Shown one piece after another: positions 15,948 through 25,157 of a stretch of DNA of 64,000 bases. This DNA is from Streptomyces sulfonofaciens. GTDB taxonomy: Bacteria; Actinomycetota; Actinomycetes; Streptomycetales; Streptomycetaceae. Location: contig NZ_BNCD01000011.1 of NCBI RefSeq assembly GCF_014656295.1, positions 124,001 to 188,000 on the forward strand. The letters are read 5' to 3'. Each line of letters starts with the position of its first letter. Within the stretch, counting starts at the first letter, position 1. Below the pieces are notes generated by a model that ran no database searches, was not told the origin of the DNA, and was given only the letters and a program-made list of their open reading frames with translations. Position numbers and translations under genes: made by a program.

Positions 15948-18900
15948 GTGAGCTCCCCTTCCTCGTTCCGGCACCCGTCGCATCCAGGGGTACGACCGGG
16001 ATTTTCCGGTGCGTACCGACTCGTGCGTACCCCGCCGGCGCCGGTCCACCCCCCTCGTCTGGACGCACGCCAGCGTGCTGTGGTTGACCACCCCGGCGGA
16101 CCGCTGCTCGTCCTCGCGGGGCCGGGCACGGGGAAGACCACCACACTGGTGGAGGCCGTCGCGGCACGCATCGAGCGCGGCACGGCTCCCGAACGCATCC
16201 TGGTGCTGACGTTCAGCCGCAGGGCCGCGGTGGACCTGCGCGACCGCATGGCGCTGCGCACCGGTGCGGCCCGCGCGCCCCGGGCCACCACCTTCCACTC
16301 CTTCTGCTACGCCCTGGTCCGCGCCCACCAGGACGCCGACCTGTTCGCCGAGCCCTTGCGCCTGCTGTCCGGACCCGAGCAGGACGTCGCCGTCCGCGAA
16401 CTCCTCGCGGGGCAGATCGACCTGGAGCGCGCGGGCCTCGGGCGGGTGCGCTGGCCCGACGAGCTGCGCGCCTGCCTGACCACCCGCGGATTCGCCGACG
16501 AGGTCCGCGCGGTCCTCGCCCGCAGCCGTGAGCTGGGCCTCGGCCCCGCCGCACTGCACGCCTTCGCCGCCCGTATCGGCAGGCCCGACTGGCGCGCCGC
16601 CGCGGCCTTCCTCGCCGAGTACCTGGACGTGCTCGACATGCAGGGAGTGCTCGACTACGCCGAGCTGGTGCACCGCGCCGTCCTGCTCGCCGCGGAACCG
16701 GAGGTCGGCGGCCGGCTCGCCGCGCAGTACGACGCGGTGTTCGTGGACGAGTACCAGGACACCGACGCGGCGCAGGTGCGCCTGCTGCGGGCCCTGGCCG
16801 GCGGCGGGCGCACCCTGTGCGCCTTCGGCGACCCCGACCAGTCCATCTACGCGTTCCGCGGCGCCGACGTCAACGGCATCCTGGAGTTCCCGCACGCCTT
16901 CCCGCGCGCGGACGGCCGGTCCGCCCCGGTGCGGGTGCTGGGCGCCTCCCGCCGCATGGGAGCACGGGTGCTGGACGCCACCCGGGAGGTAGCCCGGCGC
17001 ATGCCCCTGACGCGGCTGCCCGCCCAGGAGGTGCGCGCCCACCGGGAACCCACCCCCGTACGGGACGGCGGCCGGGTGGAGGTCTACACGTACCCGACAC
17101 CCGGGGCCGAGCTGGACAACATCGCCGACCTGCTGCGCCGTGCCCACCTGGAGGACGGGCTGCCCTGGAGCGAGATGGCCGTGCTGGTGCGCGCCGGATC
17201 CCGCGCCATCCCCGCAGCGCGCCGCGCCCTCACCGCCGCGGGCGTTCCCCTGGACATCGACGGCGACGACCTCCCTCTGCGCCACGAACCCGCGGTGGCC
17301 CCCCTGCTGACGGCGCTGAAGGCGGTGGCCACGGCGGCGGCCCGCGACGCGGAGCGCAGCCGCGCCACCTCCGGTTCGGCCGCTCGCGCGGGCTCCGTCG
17401 CCCCCGCGGCCTCCGGGGCGGCCGCGGAGTCGGGCATGGCTGCGGAGCCGGGGACGGGCACGGAGTCGGAGTTCGAGTCGCAGCCGGAGCCGGAGCCGGA
17501 GCCGGAGTCGGAGTCGGGGACGGGGACGGAGTCGGGGACGGGGACGGAGCCGGGGGCGGCTGCGGGCTCCGGGGCGTCCACCGCGGGCGGCGGGGGGCAG
17601 GCCGCGCACGCCTGGCTCGACACGGAGACGGCGCTGACCCTGCTCGCCTCCCCCCTCGCCGGTATGGACTCCACCGATCTGAGGCGGCTGGGCCGGGCGC
17701 TGCGCGAGGAGGAGCGCACCGCCGGGAACCCCGTGCCCCCGCCCTCCGACGAGCTGCTCGCGCGGGCCCTGGCCGAGCCGGAACGCCTCGTCGCGCACGA
17801 CCCGGTGTACGCGCGCGGCGCGCAGCGGCTCGGCGCACTGCTGCGCAAGGCCCGTGAGCTCCTCGCGGGCGGCGGCACCGCGGAGGAGGCGCTGTGGGAG
17901 CTGTGGGACGGCACCCCGTGGCCGCAGCGGCTGGAACGGGCGGCACGCCGCGGCGGCGCCGGCGGGCGCAACGCAGACCGCGACCTCGACGCCGTGTGCG
18001 CCCTCTTCGCGACGGCGGCCCGTGCCGAGGAGCGCACCGGCGGCCGCGGCGCCCTCAACTTCCTGACCGAGGTCGAGGCCCAGGACATCGCCGCGGACAC
18101 CCTCACCCGCCGCGCCCTGCGCCCCGAGGCCGTACGCCTGATGACGGCGCACCGCGCCAAGGGCCTGCAATGGGCTCTGGTGGTGGTGGCCGGGGTCCAG
18201 GAGGGCCTCTGGCCCGACCTGCGCCGCCGTGGCTCCCTGCTGGAGGCCGACCGCATCGGGCGCGACGGCCTCGCCGAGCCGCTGACGCCGGGCGCACTGC
18301 TCGCCGAGGAGCGGCGGCTGTTCTACGTGGCCGCCACGCGCGCGTGCGACCGGCTCGTCGTCACCGCCGTGAAGGCCCCCGCCGACGACGGCGACCAGCC
18401 GTCCCGCTTCCTGACCGAGCTCGGCGTCACCCCCAAGGACGTCACCGGCCGCCCGCGCCGCCCGCTGTCCGTGGCCGCCCTGGTCGCCGAGCTGCGGGCC
18501 ACCACCGTCGACCCGCGCGTCTCGGACGCGCTCAGGGAGGCCGCCGCCGAGCGGCTCGCCCGGCTCGCGGCACTCGACGACGGCGAGGGCCGCCCCCTCG
18601 TGCCGTCCGCGCACCCGCAGCGCTGGTGGGGCCTGGCGGAGCCGACCGACAGCAAGGTGCCGCTGCGGGACCGCGACCACCCCGTCGTGCTCTCCGGGAG
18701 CGCCCTCGACCAGCTCGCCAACTCCTGCGCCCTGCAGTGGTTCCTGGCCCGCGAGGTCAAGGCCGACCGGCCCGCCACCGCCGCACAGGGCTTCGGCAAC
18801 GTCGTGCACGTCCTGGCCGACGAGGTGGCCTCCGGACGCACCCCCGCCGACCTCGGCGTCCTCATGGAGCGCCTCGAAAGCGTCTGGAACGCGCTGGCCT

Positions 18901-19484
18901 TCGACGCGCCCTGGAAGTCCGCTCAGGAGAAGGAGCACGCGCGCGTGGCGCTCGAACGCTTCCTGCGGTGGCACGTCACCGATCGCGCGGGACGCACTCC
19001 CGTCGCCGGCGAGCACGGTTTCGACGTGACCCTGGGCGCGGGCCCCTTCGAGGTGCGCATCCGCGGCGCCATGGACCGGGTGGAGCGGGACGCCCAGGGC
19101 CGCGCCTACGTCGTCGACTTCAAGACCGGCAAGCAGTCCCCTTCTGCCGCCGACGTCGCCCGGCACCCGCAACTCGCGGTCTACCAGCTCGCCGTGCGCG
19201 AGGGCGCCGTCGACGACGTGTTCGGCGGGACGGCCCCGGAGCCCGGCGGCGCCGAACTCGTCCAGCTCCGCCAGGGCGCCGCCCGGAAGGACGGCGGTGA
19301 CGCCTTCCCCAAGGTGCAGCCCCAGGCGGCCCTGTCCGGCGAGTGGATCGGGGATCTGCTGGCCACCGCCGCGGGCAAGGTCCTCGACGAGCGCTTCACC
19401 CCGACCGCCGGCCAGCACTGCACCCACTGCGCCTTCCGCGCCGCGTGCAGCGCCCGCCCCGAAGGCCACCACGTCGTGGAGTAG
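15948..19484 (+). CDS. adnA: AdnA: helicase-nuclease subunit of the AdnAB double-strand-break resection machine
   Basis: The 1178-residue protein has a UvrD-like motor (Walker A GPGTGKTT at residues 58-65, VFVDEYQDTDAAQ, GDPDQSIYAFRG, MTAHRAKGLQW) fused to a C-terminal RecB-like nuclease (DFKTGK) with a Cys set for an iron-sulfur cluster (SCALQW and CTHCAFRAAC). AdnA pairs with AdnB, encoded next, to process DNA ends for recombination in Actinobacteria, replacing RecBCD. An unusual Glu/Pro/Thr/Gly-rich stretch near residues 505-550 interrupts the motor half. The GTG at 15948 is in frame and placed sensibly about 40 residues before Walker A; no SD is evident. Confidence 0.92.
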   Translation: MSSPSSFRHPSHPGVRPGFSGAYRLVRTPPAPVHPPRLDARQRAVVDHPGGPLLVLAGPGTGKTTTLVEAVAARIERGTAPERILVLTFSRRAAVDLRDRMALRTGAARAPRATTFHSFCYALVRAHQDADLFAEPLRLLSGPEQDVAVRELLAGQIDLERAGLGRVRWPDELRACLTTRGFADEVRAVLARSRELGLGPAALHAFAARIGRPDWRAAAAFLAEYLDVLDMQGVLDYAELVHRAVLLAAEPEVGGRLAAQYDAVFVDEYQDTDAAQVRLLRALAGGGRTLCAFGDPDQSIYAFRGADVNGILEFPHAFPRADGRSAPVRVLGASRRMGARVLDATREVARRMPLTRLPAQEVRAHREPTPVRDGGRVEVYTYPTPGAELDNIADLLRRAHLEDGLPWSEMAVLVRAGSRAIPAARRALTAAGVPLDIDGDDLPLRHEPAVAPLLTALKAVATAAARDAERSRATSGSAARAGSVAPAASGAAAESGMAAEPGTGTESEFESQPEPEPEPESESGTGTESGTGTEPGAAAGSGASTAGGGGQAAHAWLDTETALTLLASPLAGMDSTDLRRLGRALREEERTAGNPVPPPSDELLARALAEPERLVAHDPVYARGAQRLGALLRKARELLAGGGTAEEALWELWDGTPWPQRLERAARRGGAGGRNADRDLDAVCALFATAARAEERTGGRGALNFLTEVEAQDIAADTLTRRALRPEAVRLMTAHRAKGLQWALVVVAGVQEGLWPDLRRRGSLLEADRIGRDGLAEPLTPGALLAEERRLFYVAATRACDRLVVTAVKAPADDGDQPSRFLTELGVTPKDVTGRPRRPLSVAALVAELRATTVDPRVSDALREAAAERLARLAALDDGEGRPLVPSAHPQRWWGLAEPTDSKVPLRDRDHPVVLSGSALDQLANSCALQWFLAREVKADRPATAAQGFGNVVHVLADEVASGRTPADLGVLMERLESVWNALAFDAPWKSAQEKEHARVALERFLRWHVTDRAGRTPVAGEHGFDVTLGAGPFEVRIRGAMDRVERDAQGRAYVVDFKTGKQSPSAADVARHPQLAVYQLAVREGAVDDVFGGTAPEPGGAELVQLRQGAARKDGGDAFPKVQPQAALSGEWIGDLLATAAGKVLDERFTPTAGQHCTHCAFRAACSARPEGHHVVE
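17455..17575 (+). repeat. GGAGCC/GGGGACGGAGTC tandem repeats inside adnA
   Basis: Short units iterate in frame to give alternating Glu-Pro and Glu-Ser-Gly-Thr runs. This is a likely flexible insertion between motor subdomains and a candidate for length variation between strains. Confidence 0.6.
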
Positions 19485-19808
19485 CGCCCGCCGCCCCGCG
19501 GACCGGTGCTCACGCTGCCGACCGGCCGTCACCTCGCCGACCGGCGGCCGCGTCGCGCAGCCGCGTCTGCGGTGGCGCACACGGGCGTCGGCCGCGCGCA
19601 CGGGCGTCGGAGGTGGCGCGCCCGGGCGGCGTCGACGGCCTGCCCGGGCGGTGGCGTACGGGTGGAACGGCCTCGGCCGCCACGTGGCAACGGCCGTGGT
19701 GGGCAAGGGGGCGCCGGGAGCGAAAGGCGGCGCACCGCACCCGGTACAGGCGGCTGTGGACGGACCGCGCGCCCTGGTTGTCAGCGGCTCCCGTTAGCCT
19801 CGTTCGAC
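19485..19808 (+). other. 324-base adnA-adnB intergenic region
   Basis: It has no gene with convincing codon use. It contains a near-duplicated word CACGGGCGTCGG (19580-19615) and, at its end, the DNA-damage-type promoter of adnB. The separate promoter means adnB can be expressed without adnA. Confidence 0.5.
19778..19800 (+). promoter_or_regulatory. PafBC-type (RecA-NDp) DNA-damage promoter of adnB
   Basis: TTGTCAGCG (19778-19786), exactly 8 bases, TAGCCT (19795-19800), then 8 bases to GTG 19809. This matches the mycobacterial LexA-independent damage motif tTGTCRgtg-N8-TAnnnT with a single mismatch in the first element. The unusually short 11-base gap between TTGTCA and the -10 is the signature of such activator-dependent promoters. 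Confidence 0.7.
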
Positions 19809-22800
19809 GTGAATGCCCGCATCACGGACCCCGAGCAGCTCAAGGAGCTCCTCGGCATCCCCTTCACCGAGGAGCAGACGGCCTGCATCACCGCGCCGCC
19901 CGCACCCCAGGTGATCGTGGCCGGTGCCGGGTCGGGCAAGACGACGGTGATGGCGGCCCGCGTCGTCTGGCTGGTCGGCACCGGTCAGGTGACGGCCGAG
20001 CAGGTCCTCGGCCTGACGTTCACCAACAAGGCGGCGGGCGAACTGGCCGAGCGGGTGCGCACCGCACTCGTCAGGGCGGGCGTCACCGACCCCGATCCCG
20101 TACGGCAGGACCAGCCCCCGGGCGAGCCCGTCATCTCCACGTACCACGCCTTCGCCGGCCGGCTCCTTGCGGACCACGGCCTGCGCATCGGTCTGGAGCC
20201 CACCGCACGCCTGCTCGCCGACGCCACCCGCTTCCAGCTCGCCGCCCGCGTCCTGCGCGAGGCGCCGGGCCCCTATCCGGCGCTCACCCGCTCCTTCCCC
20301 GACCTCGTCAGCGACCTGCTGGCCCTGGACGCGGAGCTGGCCGAGCACCTCGTGGACCCGGGCAGGCTGCGCGCCCACGACGCCGAGCTGCTGCGCGCGC
20401 TGGACGGCGTCAAGCTCACCAACGCCGAGTTGCGCAAGGTCCCGGAGGCCGCCGCCGCCCGCCGCGAACTCACCGAGCTGGTCGGCCGCTACCGCTTGGC
20501 CAAGCGGGACCGCGACCTCCTCGACTTCGGCGACCAGATCGCCCTGTCGGCGACCCTGGCCCGCACCCGCCCCGAGGTCGGCGCGATCCTCAGGGAGGAG
20601 TTCCGCGTCGTCCTCCTGGACGAGTACCAGGACACGTCCGTCGCGCAGCGCGTCCTGCTCGCCGCGCTGTTCGGCGACGGCACGGGGCACCCCGTCACCG
20701 CCGTCGGAGACCCCTGCCAGGCCATCTACGGCTGGCGCGGCGCCTCCGTCGCCAACCTCGACGACTTCCCCGAGCACTTCGCGGCCTCCGACGGCCGCCC
20801 CGCGCAGCGCCACGCGCTCAGCGAGAACCGCCGCAGCGGCGGCCGGCTGCTCGACCTGGCCAACACCCTCGCCGCACCCCTGCGGGCGCTGCACACGGGC
20901 GTGCAGGCCCTGCGGCCCGCCCCCGGCGCCGAACGCGACGGGACGGTACGGTGCGCCCTCCTGGCCACCCACGCCGAGGAGATCGACTGGCTCGCCGACT
21001 CCCTCGCCCATCTCGTGCGCACCGGCACGCCGCCGGGCGGGATCGCCGTCCTGTGCCGTACCGCGGCCGACTTCGCCGAGATACAGAAGGCGCTGGTCGC
21101 GCGTGAGGTGCCCGTCGAGGTAGTGGGTCTTTCCGGGCTGCTCCACCTGCCCGAGGTCGCCGATCTCGTCGCCGTCTGCGAAGTCCTCCAGGACCCGGGC
21201 GCCAACGCCTCCCTGGTGCGGCTGCTCACCGGCCCCCGCTGGCGCATCGGTCCCCGCGACCTGGCCCTGCTGGGCCGCCGCGCACGCCTGCTGGTGGGCC
21301 ACGAGAAGGCGGCCCCCGACGACGCCGACCGGCGCCTCGCCGAGGCCGTCGAAGGCGTCGACCCCGCCGAGGTGATCTCCCTCGCGGACGCCCTGGACAC
21401 CTTCCTGGAGACGCCGTTCGAGGCGCGGCCCCAGGAGGACGCGCTGCCGTTCTCGCCGGAGGCGCGCGTGCGGTTCGCCCACCTCGCCGCGGAGCTGCGC
21501 GACCTGCGCCGTTCGCTCGCCGATCCGCTCATGGACGTGCTGCACCGGGTGCTGGCGGTGACCGGCCTGGAGGTGGAGCTGTCCGCGTCACCGCACGCCC
21601 TGGCCGCGCGCCGCCGCGAGACCCTGTCGAACTTCCTGGACGTCGCCGCGTCCTTCGCCGCCCACGACGGCGAGGCCACCCTGCTCGCCTTCCTCGGCTT
21701 CCTGCGCACCGCGGCGCAGTACGAGAAGGGCCTGGACGCCGCCCTGCCCGGCGGCGAGAACACGGTCAAGGTGCTCACCGCCCACAGGTCGAAGGGCCTC
21801 GAATGGGATGTCGTCGCCGTCCCCGGACTGGTCAGCGGCACCTTCCCCAGCACCCAGGGGCGTGAGAAGTGGACCGCACAGGGCAAGGTCCTGCCGCACG
21901 CCCTGCGCGGTGACGCCGCGACCCTGCCCGATGTCCCCGCATGGGACGCCAAGGGCCTGAAGGCGTTCCAGGAGGCGATGAAGGACCACCAGCACACCGA
22001 GGAGCTGCGCCTCGGCTACGTCGCCTTCACCCGCCCGCGCAGCCTGCTGCTCGGCTCCGGGCACTGGTGGGGCCCCGCCCAGAAGAAGCCCCGCGGGCCC
22101 TCGGACTTCCTGTGGGCGCTCCACGACCACTGCGCATCGGGCCACGGCGAGATCGAGGCATGGGCCGACGAACCGGCCGAGGACGAGGAGAACCCGGCTC
22201 TGCTGCGCGCGGAGGAGGCCGTCAGGGCGTGGCCCCTGCCGCTCGACCCCACCGCCCTGGAGCGCCGCAGGGCCGCCGCCGCGCGCGTGCTGGCGCACCT
22301 GGAGCGGACCGCGGACGACCGGGCGGTCAGGACCCCCGCGATCCCGCACCAGAGCCCCCACCGGACGCCGGCGGCCGCACCCCGGGACGGCGGCGACACC
22401 GCGGGAGCCCCGCACAGCGGCGACGAGGACGCCGCGGAGGCCCCGTACCGGGACGGCGAAGGGGTTCCCGCCCCGTCCCAGGGGGCCGCCGCCCCGGACC
22501 TCACCCCGGAGGAGGCCCGGGCGATCGCCTCCTGGGACCGTGATCTCGGCGCGCTCACGGGAGAGCTGCTGCGCGCCCGCGAGGCCGTGACGGAGATCCC
22601 GCTGCCCCCCTCGCTGACGGCCACGGAGCTGGTGCGCCTCGCGGCCGACCCGGACGGCTTCGCACGGGAGCTGGCGCGTCCCATGCCCCGTCCGCCGCGG
22701 CCAGCCGCCCGCCGAGGCACCCGCTTCCACGCCTGGGTCGAGGCCCGTTTCGAGGCGCTCAGGCTGCCCGTGCTCGAACCCGACGAGCTGCCAGGCGACG

Positions 22801-23435
22801 ATGCGGAGATCGACGACGAACGCGACCTGCAGGCTCTCAAGGAGGCGTTCGAACGCACCCCCTACGCGCACCGCACGCCCCACCGTGTGGAGGCCCCCTT
22901 CCAGATCACGCTGGCCGGCCGGGTCGTCCGCGGCCGTATCGACGCCGTCTACAAGGAGGGCGACGGGCCCGGCGCCGCGTACGAGATCGTCGACTGGAAG
23001 ACCGGCCGGGCCCACGGCGGCACCGGCCGGGAAGACGGCAGCCCCGAGGCCGGCCCGCTCCGGATCCCCCATGCCGACCCGCTCCAGCTCGCGATCTACC
23101 GGCTCGCCTGGGCCGAGCAGCACGGCGTCCCCGTGGAGTCCGTAGGCGCCGTGTTCGTGCACATACGCACGGGGCGGACGGTCCGTCCGCCGCACCTGCC
23201 GGGCCGCGCGGAGCTGGAGCGCATCCTCCTCGAGGGCGCACCGGATCCGCCGGGGCGGCCGGCGGATCCGGGTACGGCCGAGCACCGGGCGGACGCGTCC
23301 GGCGCGGCCCCGGTCCGGCGCCGCGCGGGCCGGCCGGAGACGGGTGAAGGGTCCGGTGATGCTGGTCACAACGCACCCCGGGGTGGGCCCGGTGCCGCGG
23401 AACCGCCCGAGGGGGACCTCCCGGCGGACCGTTAG
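19809..23435 (+). CDS. adnB: AdnB: helicase-nuclease subunit of AdnAB
   Basis: The 1208-residue protein carries a full SF1 motor (Walker A GAGSGKTT residues 39-46, VLLDEYQDTSVAQR, GDPCQAIYGWRG, LTAHRSKGLEWD) and a C-terminal RecB-type nuclease domain (RGRIDAVYK, IVDWKTGR, QLAIYRLAW). In mycobacteria AdnB is the lead motor of the AdnAB heterodimer. The region around residues 840-900 is a Pro/Ala-rich linker between the motor and nuclease. The GTG at 19809 was chosen because a -10 element lies 8 bases upstream, there is no SD, and the protein then begins just before the conserved motor; the mRNA is probably leaderless. Confidence 0.92.
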   Translation: MNARITDPEQLKELLGIPFTEEQTACITAPPAPQVIVAGAGSGKTTVMAARVVWLVGTGQVTAEQVLGLTFTNKAAGELAERVRTALVRAGVTDPDPVRQDQPPGEPVISTYHAFAGRLLADHGLRIGLEPTARLLADATRFQLAARVLREAPGPYPALTRSFPDLVSDLLALDAELAEHLVDPGRLRAHDAELLRALDGVKLTNAELRKVPEAAAARRELTELVGRYRLAKRDRDLLDFGDQIALSATLARTRPEVGAILREEFRVVLLDEYQDTSVAQRVLLAALFGDGTGHPVTAVGDPCQAIYGWRGASVANLDDFPEHFAASDGRPAQRHALSENRRSGGRLLDLANTLAAPLRALHTGVQALRPAPGAERDGTVRCALLATHAEEIDWLADSLAHLVRTGTPPGGIAVLCRTAADFAEIQKALVAREVPVEVVGLSGLLHLPEVADLVAVCEVLQDPGANASLVRLLTGPRWRIGPRDLALLGRRARLLVGHEKAAPDDADRRLAEAVEGVDPAEVISLADALDTFLETPFEARPQEDALPFSPEARVRFAHLAAELRDLRRSLADPLMDVLHRVLAVTGLEVELSASPHALAARRRETLSNFLDVAASFAAHDGEATLLAFLGFLRTAAQYEKGLDAALPGGENTVKVLTAHRSKGLEWDVVAVPGLVSGTFPSTQGREKWTAQGKVLPHALRGDAATLPDVPAWDAKGLKAFQEAMKDHQHTEELRLGYVAFTRPRSLLLGSGHWWGPAQKKPRGPSDFLWALHDHCASGHGEIEAWADEPAEDEENPALLRAEEAVRAWPLPLDPTALERRRAAAARVLAHLERTADDRAVRTPAIPHQSPHRTPAAAPRDGGDTAGAPHSGDEDAAEAPYRDGEGVPAPSQGAAAPDLTPEEARAIASWDRDLGALTGELLRAREAVTEIPLPPSLTATELVRLAADPDGFARELARPMPRPPRPAARRGTRFHAWVEARFEALRLPVLEPDELPGDDAEIDDERDLQALKEAFERTPYAHRTPHRVEAPFQITLAGRVVRGRIDAVYKEGDGPGAAYEIVDWKTGRAHGGTGREDGSPEAGPLRIPHADPLQLAIYRLAWAEQHGVPVESVGAVFVHIRTGRTVRPPHLPGRAELERILLEGAPDPPGRPADPGTAEHRADASGAAPVRRRAGRPETGEGSGDAGHNAPRGGPGAAEPPEGDLPADR

Positions 23436-23444
23436 GCTCCATGC

Positions 23445-23720
23445 ATGAGCAAGTCCTGGACGGTGCCGTCCGCGCCGTCCGCACGTCCGGTGAGCGGCGC
23501 GTCCGCGCGTCCGGTGAGCGGCACCCCGCTCCTGCCGCCGCCCTCCCCGCCGCACGGCCCCGAGCCCGCTGACGACCGGCGACCCCGGCCCGCGAGGCAC
23601 ACTGGACGGGCCCCGTCATCCGCGCAGGGCCCGCACCCGCCCGCCGAGCGCCGCCGGACGCCCACCCACACCGCCCCGCCGAAACTCTCATTCCACTGGG
23701 GGAGTTGGAAGCTACTGTGA
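23445..23720 (+). CDS. hypothetical 91-residue Pro/Ser-rich protein overlapping nudC
   Basis: The ORF begins 6 bases after a -10-like TAGGCT (23433-23438), so a leaderless mRNA is possible. Its TGA overlaps the nudC GTG (GTGA, 23717-23720). The product is Pro/Ser/Arg-rich with a short internal repeat (SARPVSGASARPVSG) and no domain. It could be a coupling leader for nudC or a spurious ORF in GC-rich DNA. Confidence 0.4.
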   Translation: MSKSWTVPSAPSARPVSGASARPVSGTPLLPPPSPPHGPEPADDRRPRPARHTGRAPSSAQGPHPPAERRRTPTHTAPPKLSFHWGSWKLL

Positions 23721-24679
23721 CCACCTGGACCGACCGCACCGACGACCGCGTCGGCGACCGCCCGCTCTCGCTCGCCGCCGCGAGCGGCATCGACCGCGCC
23801 GCACATCACCGCCTGGACGAGGCGTGGCTTGCCGCCGCCTGGAGCCACCCGACGACCAGGGCCTTCGTGGTCTCCGGCGGCCAGGTGCTCATCGACGAGA
23901 CCGAGGACGGCAGCACCGAGCTGGTGATGACGCCCTCCTTCGAGGCTCCGCTCACCGAAGCGCACCGCTACTTCCTCGGCACCGACGGGGACGGTGTGAG
24001 CTACTTCGCGCTCCAGAAGGACAGCCTTCCCGGGCGCATGGACCAGTCCGCGCGCGCCGCCGGGCTGCGTGAGGCGGGCCTGCTGCTCTCCCCGCGGGAC
24101 GCGGGCCTCATGGCGCACGCGGTCGCCCTGGAGAACTGGCAGCGGCTGCACCGCTTCTGCTCGCGCTGCGGAGAGCGGACGGTCATCACCGCCGCCGGCC
24201 ACATCCGCCGCTGCCCGGCCTGCGGCGCCGAGCACTACCCGCGGACCGACCCGGCCGTGATCATGCTGGTCACGGACCACGAGGACCGTGCGCTGCTCGG
24301 CCGCCAGATGCACTGGCCGGAGGGCCGCTTCTCCACGCTCGCGGGCTTCGTGGAGCCCGGCGAGTCCATCGAGCAGTCCGTGCGCCGTGAGGTGTGGGAG
24401 GAGGCGGGCGTCGAGGTCGGCGAGGTCGAGTACGTCGCCAGCCAGCCCTGGCCCTTCCCGTCCAGCCTGATGCTCGGCTTCATGGCCAGGGCCGTGTCCT
24501 CGAAGATCACCGTGGACGGTGAGGAGATCTCCGAGGCCCGCTGGTTCTCCCGGGACGAGCTGCGGGCCGCGTTCGAGTCCGGGGAGGTGCTGCCCCCCTA
24601 CGGGATCTCGATCGCGGCCCGCCTCATCGAGCTCTGGTACGGCGAGCCCGTGCCACGGCCGGGGGCCACCCCCGCCTAG
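23717..24679 (+). CDS. nudC: NudC: NAD(+) diphosphatase / NAD-cap hydrolase
   Basis: The 320-residue protein has the NudC layout: an N-terminal domain, a zinc ribbon (Cys148, 151, 166, 169), the Nudix box GFVEPGESIEQSVRREVWEE (about residue 213 onward) and the family-specific SQPWPFPSS after it. It hydrolyses NAD(H) to NMN(H) and AMP and can remove NAD caps from RNA 5' ends. The GTG start overlaps the stop of the small ORF upstream; a TTG at 23705 directly after GGGGGAG is an alternative that adds four residues. Confidence 0.92.
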   Translation: MTTWTDRTDDRVGDRPLSLAAASGIDRAAHHRLDEAWLAAAWSHPTTRAFVVSGGQVLIDETEDGSTELVMTPSFEAPLTEAHRYFLGTDGDGVSYFALQKDSLPGRMDQSARAAGLREAGLLLSPRDAGLMAHAVALENWQRLHRFCSRCGERTVITAAGHIRRCPACGAEHYPRTDPAVIMLVTDHEDRALLGRQMHWPEGRFSTLAGFVEPGESIEQSVRREVWEEAGVEVGEVEYVASQPWPFPSSLMLGFMARAVSSKITVDGEEISEARWFSRDELRAAFESGEVLPPYGISIAARLIELWYGEPVPRPGATPA

Positions 24680-24689
24680 TGCGTGCCCG

Positions 24690-24717
24690 GCGCCGCGGCG
24701 CGGACACGCCGCGGCGC
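24690..24717. terminator. bidirectional terminator between nudC and mrx1
   Basis: Arms 24690-24700 and 24707-24717 (11 bp, perfect) surround a 6-base loop between two convergent genes. Confidence 0.65.
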
Positions 24718-24960
24718 TCAGACGCCGAGCTTCTGCTTGACCTGCGCCAACGAGGGGTTGGTCAGCGTGGAACCGTCGGGGAAGAGCACGGTGGGAACCG
24801 TCTGGTTCCCGCCGTTCGCCTTCTCCACGAACGCCGCCGACTCCGGGTCCTGCTCGATGTTGATCTCCTCGTACCCGATGCCCTCGCGGTCCATCTGCCC
24901 CTTGAGGCGGCGGCAGTAGCCGCACCATGTGGTGCTGTACATCCTCACCGTGCCCGGCAT
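24718..24960 (-). CDS. mrx1: mycoredoxin Mrx1 (glutaredoxin-like, CGYC)
   Basis: The 80-residue protein is a glutaredoxin fold with the redox motif CGYC (Cys13/Cys16), the TVPTV cis-Pro segment and the GGNQTVPT/DGSTLTNPS pattern seen in M. tuberculosis Mrx1 (Rv3198A). It reduces mixed disulfides between proteins and mycothiol. The start has a textbook SD (AAGGAG) 9 bases upstream. A sigma-R promoter lies about 45 bases before the start, tying it to the thiol stress response run by sigR-rsrA at the end of this window. Confidence 0.92.
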   Translation of the reverse strand: MPGTVRMYSTTWCGYCRRLKGQMDREGIGYEEINIEQDPESAAFVEKANGGNQTVPTVLFPDGSTLTNPSLAQVKQKLGV

Positions 24961-25004
24961 TGCGTGTGCTCCTTCGTGGCTGGGTGGGTCCTGGCACTGG
25001 AGCG

Positions 25005-25031
25005 AACGTCGGAGCGCGGCCTCCCATTCCC
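25005..25031 (-). promoter_or_regulatory. sigma-R promoter of mrx1
   Basis: On the minus strand GGGAAT (25031-25026), 18 bases, GTT (25007-25005): a full match to the sigma-R consensus. Confidence 0.8.
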
Positions 25032-25157
25032 CCGGTCCGGCGGCCCCTCCCGGGCCCCCGGGCCCCTGACTGTCCCTCCCGGTCGCTACGGGACCGCAGG
25101 CACGGCGGAGGCCGGCCGGTCCGGCACCGGGAACCACCGCGGCCCACGGGAAACCGT

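Noticed and set aside
15864-19706. Very long antisense frame (1280 codons) opposite adnA
   Set aside because: An artefact of GC-rich codon use; the plus strand holds clear helicase and nuclease motifs.
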